Shown in pieces: positions 57,836 to 64,000 of a stretch of DNA of 64,000 nucleotides. Source of the DNA: Caprimulgus europaeus. Taxonomy: Eukaryota; Chordata; Aves; Caprimulgiformes; Caprimulgidae. A program made the position numbers and the translations under genes. The notes beneath the pieces were generated by a model. The model had not been told where the DNA came from, ran no database searches, and was given only the letters and a program-made list of their open reading frames with translations. The stretch spans positions 42,510,839 through 42,574,838 of the forward strand of contig OU015532.1 in assembly GCA_907165065.1 (NCBI GenBank). The letters are read 5' to 3'. Within the stretch, counting starts at the first letter, position 1. Each line of letters begins with the position of its first letter.

Positions 57836-58887
57836 AGGTGAAGTACTTAAGTGAAACAGCAAGGAATGCTTGCTGGCAAGTGTTACGCTGGTGTGCAGTC
57901 TCAGCCTGAAAATATTGGGGTGGAAAAATTAGATGAGATTAACCACTTCACACTGTTGCTTCCATTGGAGCTCTGTGAAGGTGAATAGATAGCTGGGACC
58001 ACTATGGAGAAGTGTCAGATGAACTGAAGAGCTGTAAACCAGCGTCTGCTGCTGACAGTGGTGACTGAACATGAGCTGAGCTTTCCAGTAGCTCTGCTGC
58101 TAAGGGCTTCTAATGAAGACATGCTGTAGAAAGTGCTGTGGTTTTAGCAGAGTGAGCCTAGGGTGTCCTGGCTGTGCTAAATCGTAAGCAGGGCTTGGTA
58201 CACTGCCTAATCAATGTGGACAGCTGTGGAGCAGAGATGTCCCTTCCCTTTGGATGTGTCTCCAGAGGCCACCAGTAGCCTGTGTAATTTGTGGAAGTGC
58301 TTACTTCTGTCAGGTGACTAATTATCATCATTTGACAACTAGGGTGTCACCTGTAGAATGTCTGTCAGGTGTTGGAGAGAATATAGGCAGGCAGATTGAT
58401 CCAGGTTCCCTCCTTCTCCCCCAAGGAACTTTAGGACAAGATTGTTTTGATGTAGAAAAAAAACAAATACTAAGAAATTGCTCTTAGGTATTACCTTTAA
58501 ATGTAAGGTAATAAGTTAGACTCAGTGGTGGAATGAAGAAAATCCTGGCTGAACTTAACAGCCATCAAAATTGACCTTAGGAAGGACTGGGTGGAAAGAA
58601 GTTTGCTGAGACTCAGGGCATTGTAATAAGATTTGAGACAAGGCTTTCTATTTTTTTAGGAATATAAATAACATTCAAAATTACCACTAAATAGGCTTCA
58701 AAAGCCAGACTTCGTGTTAGGAATGTTAGTGACTGTTAGGAGAGGAACAGAGAATAAAGCTGAAAACATCATCATAGAACTGAATAAATTAATGGAGCAT
58801 CCACATCTCCTTTTTTTTCCTGTGGTTTGGGTTCCTTTGCTCCACCCATTATCAATCAATCCCTACACCTCGGGGTGGTGGGGGGAG
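57836..58887. other. Non-coding DNA, no gene recognised
   Basis: Spacer between a CR1 and an ancient CR1. No recognisable open frames or motifs. Confidence 0.65.
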
Positions 58888-59451
58888 ATAGAAGGAGTAG
58901 AAAAGATGCAGAGAAAGGTGGCAAGCATAATTTGAGGTTTACAACAGTTTCTGTATTGAGGGATAGCTGTAGACTGAGTCTCTGCACTGTGGAAAAGAAA
59001 CCAGGAGGAAATCTGAGCTACAGGCTTTTTAAATTACGAGTATCAAACCAGGGAATAGTTGTTCACTATTTCTCCTCATGCAGGAACTGGAGATCATTAA
59101 TTATTAGCTGGTAGGCTCCAAACAAATGAAAGGCAGTATTTATTTTCACAGCATCTGTAAACTGGGATCTTAGTGCCACGGGTTGTTTTGATGCAACAGT
59201 TTACATGGGTTTAAAAAGAAGAATCTGAGGTAGAAAAATCCATCAGGACCTATTAAACACAAGATTATCGGGTGTAGCTGAGTTCAAATGACTTAGTTGT
59301 AAATAGGTAGAAACTAGGAGAGCATGCAGAGGAAACACATTCATTATAAACTTGCCACATTCTTCCCTTCATTTGTGCTCAGGTGCTGTTACTGAGAGAG
59401 ATACTGGGCAAGGTGGGGCTTTGGTCTGATCCAGTTTTCAGCCATTCTCAC
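58888..59451 (+). mobile_element. Ancient CR1 (L3-like), ORF2 end to 3' terminus
   Basis: Highly diverged but collinear with old amniote CR1 over about 560 bp. GATGCAGAGAAAGGTGGCAAG and ATAATTTGAGGTTTACAACAG match the 'gagaaggtggcaaaaataatcagaggaatgga' block. GACTGAGTCTCTGCACTGTGG matches the 'ctgggactcttcagcttgg' block. TTTACATGGGTTTAAAAAGA and AAATCCATCAGGACCTATTAA match the 3' ORF end, and GATACTGGGCAAGGTGGGG plus CTTTGGTCTGATCCAG match the terminal 'ctggatggacctttggtctgacccag'. Older than every young CR1 here. It should predate the bird radiation. Confidence 0.75.
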
Positions 59452-60456
59452 TTAAAAAAAATAATAATCCAAGATTCTTGCTTTAGGACATAATTGATGT
59501 TTCCTTTAGGCTAGTTAATTCCTGTATGTTCTTTTCAGAATCTGCTTGTAGAACATCTGATGATGATTGCTGTGGGAAGTAGTCATGCTGAATCATAACC
59601 CGTTGTCTGTCTCAGCCAGTGGATGGTATCTCACTGTGCCTATGCATTCCAGTATAAGTTTCTTTTTTTAATACAGAGTATTCTATATTTCATAGCTATG
59701 GTCTTCAGTGCAATTGTAGATGAGAGAATTTTTAAAAGGATCCTGTGAACTCTGAGACCATAGAGGTTCTTGGAGACACTGGCAATGTGGTAATTAAGAG
59801 CACTTTCCTGAAACTGTTTAAGTGCCTCTTCCTTTTCTTTACTGACATCTTTAATGTCACATTAAAATTTAGAGCTACAGATGTTACGTGGTGTTACTGA
59901 CTACCTTGTGTTGACTACAGAAGTTCAGATCTTCATGCCATGCTTGCTTTCTTTGTACTACTCAGGAGCAACAAGTGAAGCATCAAATACACCCAAGCAT
60001 GGGAACACCTCCAAGGACACCTTCTGGCACGTTTGTATTGTGGTCATAAAAGCAGCAGCAGTGTCTTGTACGTGTGGCAAGTAATATATACAAGCCAACT
60101 TTGAACTCCAGTGGCTCTGGATGTCCTACACTCAAACTAGCTAGCTTAAAGAGGTACCCTCAGATCACCTAAGCAGGTCTGCACTATGTCCTGCAGACTT
60201 CTCTCTGTCCAGCATTTCCACCACCCCTGACTGGTAGGTAGCCTGTTGGGGAGCCCTGCCAGCCTGCTGATCTATGTCATCCCCAGGTTGCTTCCAGTTA
60301 CTGTGGGACACGCTTAGAATAAGCAATACAATGGAAAAAGCAGCTTGTTTGTCAAGTCATACAAACATTTTATGGGTTCTTTTTATTCAGTATAAAGCAT
60401 TTTACAGAACTGTAGGTAAGCAGATACTCAGCTAGAAGAGATCATGCTGCCTCCAC
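59452..60456. other. Non-coding DNA, no gene recognised
   Basis: Spacer between an ancient CR1 and an LTR. The 67-codon ORF at 59881-60084 has no recognised content. Confidence 0.65.
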
Positions 60457-61079
60457 TGTCCTGGTTTGTAGCTGAGACAGAGCTGGGTTTCTCTTTAGTA
60501 GCTAGAATAGTGCTGTGTTTTGGTTCCAGATGGGATTTGTTATGAGAAAAACACTGAGAACATACCAATGTTTTCATTTTTGTCACTGGAAGTTGAAGGA
60601 ATTTGTGTTTTGTCAGTCTACAAATGCAAGATCTAGTTGGGGCAAGGAATATTCAAATTAATAAGCTAAATTGGCATTTGGATATGCCAGTGGGATATTC
60701 CATATCATATAACATGATGTTCAGGAGATCCATGAGGGGCTCTTCCTCTCTGGCTCTCTCTGGCTTTCGCTCAGGCTCTCGCTCTCCCGGGATTGCGGTT
60801 TCGGTTCGGGATTGTCGCTCCTCCGGGATCGTTCTCTGGGAACGGGCTGGGCTGGGTCAGCAGTTGGTGAGCAACTGCACTGGGTATCACTCATTTGCAT
60901 ATTTTACTACTAGTATTATTATTGTTATTTTAATATCATTATTATATTCAGTTTTATTTTATTTCAATTATTAAATTGCTCTTATCTCACCCTATCAGTC
61001 TCCTTGCCCTGACCCCTTGTTTCTCTCCTCTGTCCCCTTGGGGGCTGTGTTTGGCTGCTACCCAAGTGAAACCAACACA
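60457..61079 (+). mobile_element. Solo LTR of an avian endogenous retrovirus
   Basis: About 620 bp starting TGTCCTGGTTTGTAGCTGAG and ending AAGTGAAACCAACACA. The order of blocks is that of a widespread avian ERV LTR: TG start, AGTGCTGTGTTTTGG, GGATATTCCATATCATATA in the promoter-proximal part, a GC-rich segment at 60770-60860, a run of ATT/TAT repeats at 60907-60968, a polyadenylation signal ATTAAA at 60970-60975, then a C/T-rich U5. A canonical TATA box is not visible where related LTRs have one. Near-matching flanks TCCAC (60452-60456) and TCCAG (61080-61084) may be a 5-bp target-site duplication with one change. No internal retroviral genes are present. The 123-codon ORF is an artefact. 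Confidence 0.85.
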
Positions 61080-62662
61080 TCCAGTTACATACATCTCCTT
61101 AACCTTGGTTAGGATGGGGTAAGCAATCTCCTGCTGTAGTTGTCTTCTACTCCCTGGTGTCTGGCTGCGTGGAATAGAGTATCTAAGCGCCTGTCACGAG
61201 CTGTTTTGCACACATGGGTGCAAAAAGGGACGTTAGTGGGAAGCACGCAACATTGGTGACGTACTGAGTTGCTGAACAAATGTTGGTTGCTTCAAGGCTG
61301 TAGAAGGCAAAACATACAAATGTTAATTCATTATGTTGATATGAATGCTCTCCTCTTTAAAGAAGCCTTGGCATGCCCTTAGCCATGTGGTTGTCATGTA
61401 ACAACACATGGCCTTTTTTTATCTTCTTGATTAGTTAATTTCCAGAGTTGGAGAACATTTTGCTTGTGTTTCAGACATGTCCTTCTTTCTTCACTTCTTT
61501 ATTTAAATAGTTTCTGTCTGTCTCAGTAAGGCCATTACCAATAATGTCGTTCTCCTTGCTTTTGTAGAAGTTGCCTCATTAGACTTTTGTTCTGTCGTTG
61601 GAGAATTTCTTATTGTCATAGTAACTAAATATGAATAATGCAGCTATTAGTATTTTCAGATGCAGAAGGGTAACTGACACATTCGAAAGAAAACTGATGC
61701 TTTTCACCACACTGTGGGGGACAGCATATTTGGTAAGGTGATATTCAACTCGCCACGTGTCTTGGAAGGGAAAGGAGAGTTTGTTTTTACAAAACTGAAA
61801 TTATTCGGTTGAGACTTAGCCTGGTCCACACTGGCTGTTCTGCTGGGTGATGAAGCCTAGAGTTCTTTTGCAGACAGAGGAGATACAAGATCAGTGGCAT
61901 CTAGAACAACCCTGCATACCTACTACTACAGGAGAGAAAATAGTGTTCCAAACAAGGACCAGGGCAGAGCAGCGTGGATGGCCCAAGCCAGCCCAAGGAT
62001 ATTGAGGTGGTTGTTTGGCAGGGACAGAGGGACATTGGCATGTTGGGCTGTATTCGACTTGGGTCAGTCTTACTACATTTTAATTTGAGCTCAGATTTAG
62101 CACTAAATTTGCCTAGATTTAAAAATAAAGCCAAGAACTGCTTGGCTGATTTTTCATTTTAATATATCTGTCTTTGTTGCTCTTCTCTGAAAGTGAACAA
62201 AACAGGTGTGGTTAAAACTGAATTGTTAGATGACTTATTTGGGATTGTTCTTTTCATCACAAGCTCAGGAAAAACAGTTGTATGGTTGGAAACAGTTCTG
62301 AGCTCTGAGCTCGGGTGGGGTATGGTCTGTGGAGCTCAGTGCAGCATGCAGTGTTTACTGCACACAGAAGAGAAGGGAGTATTGTTAATTCTTGCTGCAC
62401 TGTTTTCTGTGAAACCTGAAGAGAGTGCTGGGAGGATTTTGATTTTGTTTCCGTTTATGTAAAAGCTGTTTCATGTTTCCCAAGGTGTTGTTCACAACCA
62501 ACCAGATGTCCCCAGAACCCAGACCAGAACTCAGTCCTGATTTCTCCAACACCTCGTGCTGCACTAGGAGCCTGGCAGGAAAATCTCCGTCATCCAGCCT
62601 TATCCCATCCTATTTTACTACCATTTCTCCTAAACAGTAACCCAACAAAGTCCAACCCCACG

Positions 62663-62940
62663 CTGGGCTCGGCTGCAGGCTTTTCAGTCAGCACCAATAA
62701 TTAGACTTTGAGATAAGCCATCTGCTTGCTGGCTCCCAGTGGGCTGTGGGCTTGGCACCGAGCTGCCGAGACCGGTGGCGGGTCTGCTGCGGGAGAGACC
62801 TGGCAGTGACACAGCAGCTGCTCGCCGAGATACCCAGCGCTCCTGCAATTGAGCACCTACGTGCTGGGGGTTTTAAAATGTCACTGGGCAGGAGGAGCAA
62901 ACGGCGCTCCAGTAAACAGCATTTTCTGTCTCTGCGAAGC
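62663..62940. promoter_or_regulatory. CpG-rich patch, possible enhancer or promoter
   Basis: In a roughly 40% GC setting this 280-bp patch has about a dozen CpGs, including AGCTGCCGAGACCGGTGGCG and GCTCGCCGAGATACCCAGCG. It is flanked on the left by a homeobox-type word (AATAATTAGA at 62695-62704), a GATA word (GAGATAAG at 62710-62717) and CATCTG. No repeat family explains it. Being too short for a classical CpG island, it is only a candidate. Confidence 0.35.
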
Positions 62941-63420
62941 ATTGGAGAGTAAAGGGAAGGGAACGTTCTGCACTGATGAAGGGTGGGAGAGCAGAGAGGG
63001 CTGAATTCCGTAATGAATTCATCATTTCATCGTGTTTTTGAGCATCCGGGCAGGGAAGGGAAGGCATGTTTTGCCCAAGTTAAATCTGGCTGATGATAAA
63101 TAGAGGAGGGTAGGGAAAAAACTGTCTCTTAGATGTTGTTTGTTCTGTATTTTTGTGACTCTTGTCCCTGTCATACAGATCAGCAGTAAGTGAAGCTGTA
63201 TTTGCAAAGGCATAAATAGCTCAAATTAATACCTTATTAGAGGTTTTAAAGTACTGTGCATTTATATCATGCTCTATATTGTGGCCGAGAGACCTGCTTA
63301 CCCCTAGTGTTGCTTCCAGTTATTTCTTCTGTTTCTCTTCTTGCCCCATCATTTGGCTAGAAGTCCCTTCCTTGTTGCAGACTCCTTTCTGCTGTGACTC
63401 TGACATTGGAGTGCAAAAGC

Positions 63421-63450
63421 TTCATCATCATAATCATCATTATTATTAAA
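63421..63450 (+). repeat. (ATC)n/(ATT)n microsatellite
   Basis: TTCATCATCATAATCATC followed by ATTATTATTA. Confidence 0.85.
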
Positions 63451-64000
63451 ACCTCAATTTAGTCCAGTTCTTTTTGGTAAACAAATAGGTTGTTTTTTTC
63501 CTCTTTCTTCCTGTTGTGCAGAAAGGATCTTATGTGAACAGAGAGGGATAAATGTTTGGTTTCTCTTCTTTCCAAAAGTGAGCGGAAGCTTAGCTCCAAT
63601 CAGTCTCTGCCTGGCTAGATTAACAGCAGGAGAGCTACAATTATTGTTTATTAGGCAGGAAACTTCTTACTTACAAGGGTAATCCCATGAATTCCAGCTC
63701 TGTGGGTCAGATGGCTTCAAGGACATCCCAGAGGATATAATGGCCTCATTGTGGACCTAGGATGAAATGGAAGTCTTGCTATTCGCTTAATGGACAGAAG
63801 CTTAAATCCTGGTATTGAAACTGATTCTGTTTTCTAGCAATGAACTTGTCAACAGTTGTGAAGAGAGGATTCAGTGCCCACCTCTTCCTTCAAAAAAAAG
63901 GAAACAGAAGTGTGGGTATTTTAATTACTTGGGAGGTACTTCTGATTCTGCAGCGCTGAAAGCTGTTCAAAAGCAGCTGCAGCAGTGACTGCTGTGTGCT

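Larger units (their letters stand above)
61080..64000. other. Non-coding DNA, no gene recognised
   Basis: Ordinary spacer except for the CpG-rich patch at 62663-62940 and an ATC/ATT microsatellite at 63421-63450. None of the short ORFs has recognisable content. Confidence 0.6.

Noticed and set aside
60603..60974. A 123-codon plus-strand ORF
   Set aside because: Lies within the LTR and runs into its ATT-repeat and polyA signal region; LTRs do not encode protein here.
1..64000. CRISPR arrays, tRNA or rRNA genes, bacterial operons
   Set aside because: No regularly spaced direct repeats with unique spacers, no tRNA B-box with cloverleaf, and no long coding ORFs; the repeat content is avian nuclear.

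Overview
This 64 kb window looks like non-coding DNA (intergenic or intronic) from a bird, probably a neoavian. The evidence is the repeats. There are ten clear CR1 LINE copies of the avian type, most cut short at the 5' end and ending in the CR1-typical ATTCTATG/ATTCTGTG repeats. There are two solo LTRs of familiar avian endogenous retrovirus types. There are also several much older, eroded CR1 and MIR-like fossils. Base composition is about 40% GC in a 600-base hand-counted sample. There are no bacterial operons, ribosome-binding sites, tRNAs or rRNAs. No open reading frame longer than about 150 codons exists, and none resembles a known host protein; the ones that resemble anything are pieces of the CR1 reverse-transcriptase ORF.

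Layout. 1-4.2 kb is plain sequence. 4.2-5.1 kb is a minus-strand solo LTR. 5.1-13.3 kb is plain except for one CR1 (6.5 kb, minus). 13.3-14.4 kb is the longest CR1, with recognisable reverse-transcriptase motifs broken by stops and frameshifts. 14.4-28.7 kb is plain, with two MIR-like fossils near 20.7 and 21.9 kb. 28.7-34.5 kb holds a CR1, a 22-bp minisatellite of at least 12 identical units inside a 580-bp pyrimidine tract, a CR1 tail and a larger CR1. 34.5-44 kb is plain with small CR1 pieces. 44.1-44.9 kb is an ancient CR1. 45.9-48.1 kb holds two adjacent small hairpins and a 160-bp near-perfect inverted repeat bounded by TTAA. 52.1-57.9 kb is dense in CR1 and includes a tail-to-tail inverted pair of closely related copies. 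58.9-59.5 kb is another ancient CR1. 60.5-61.1 kb is a plus-strand solo LTR. 62.7-62.9 kb is a small CpG-rich patch that may be regulatory.

No gene can be called with confidence. A few short stretches have good splice signals on both sides and are listed as low-confidence exon-like segments. The best is 51803-51855 on the minus strand. Because such pairs turn up by chance every few kilobases, they are leads rather than gene models. The two most unusual items are the TTAA-bounded palindrome at 47885-48044 and the perfectly homogeneous minisatellite at 30679-30951.
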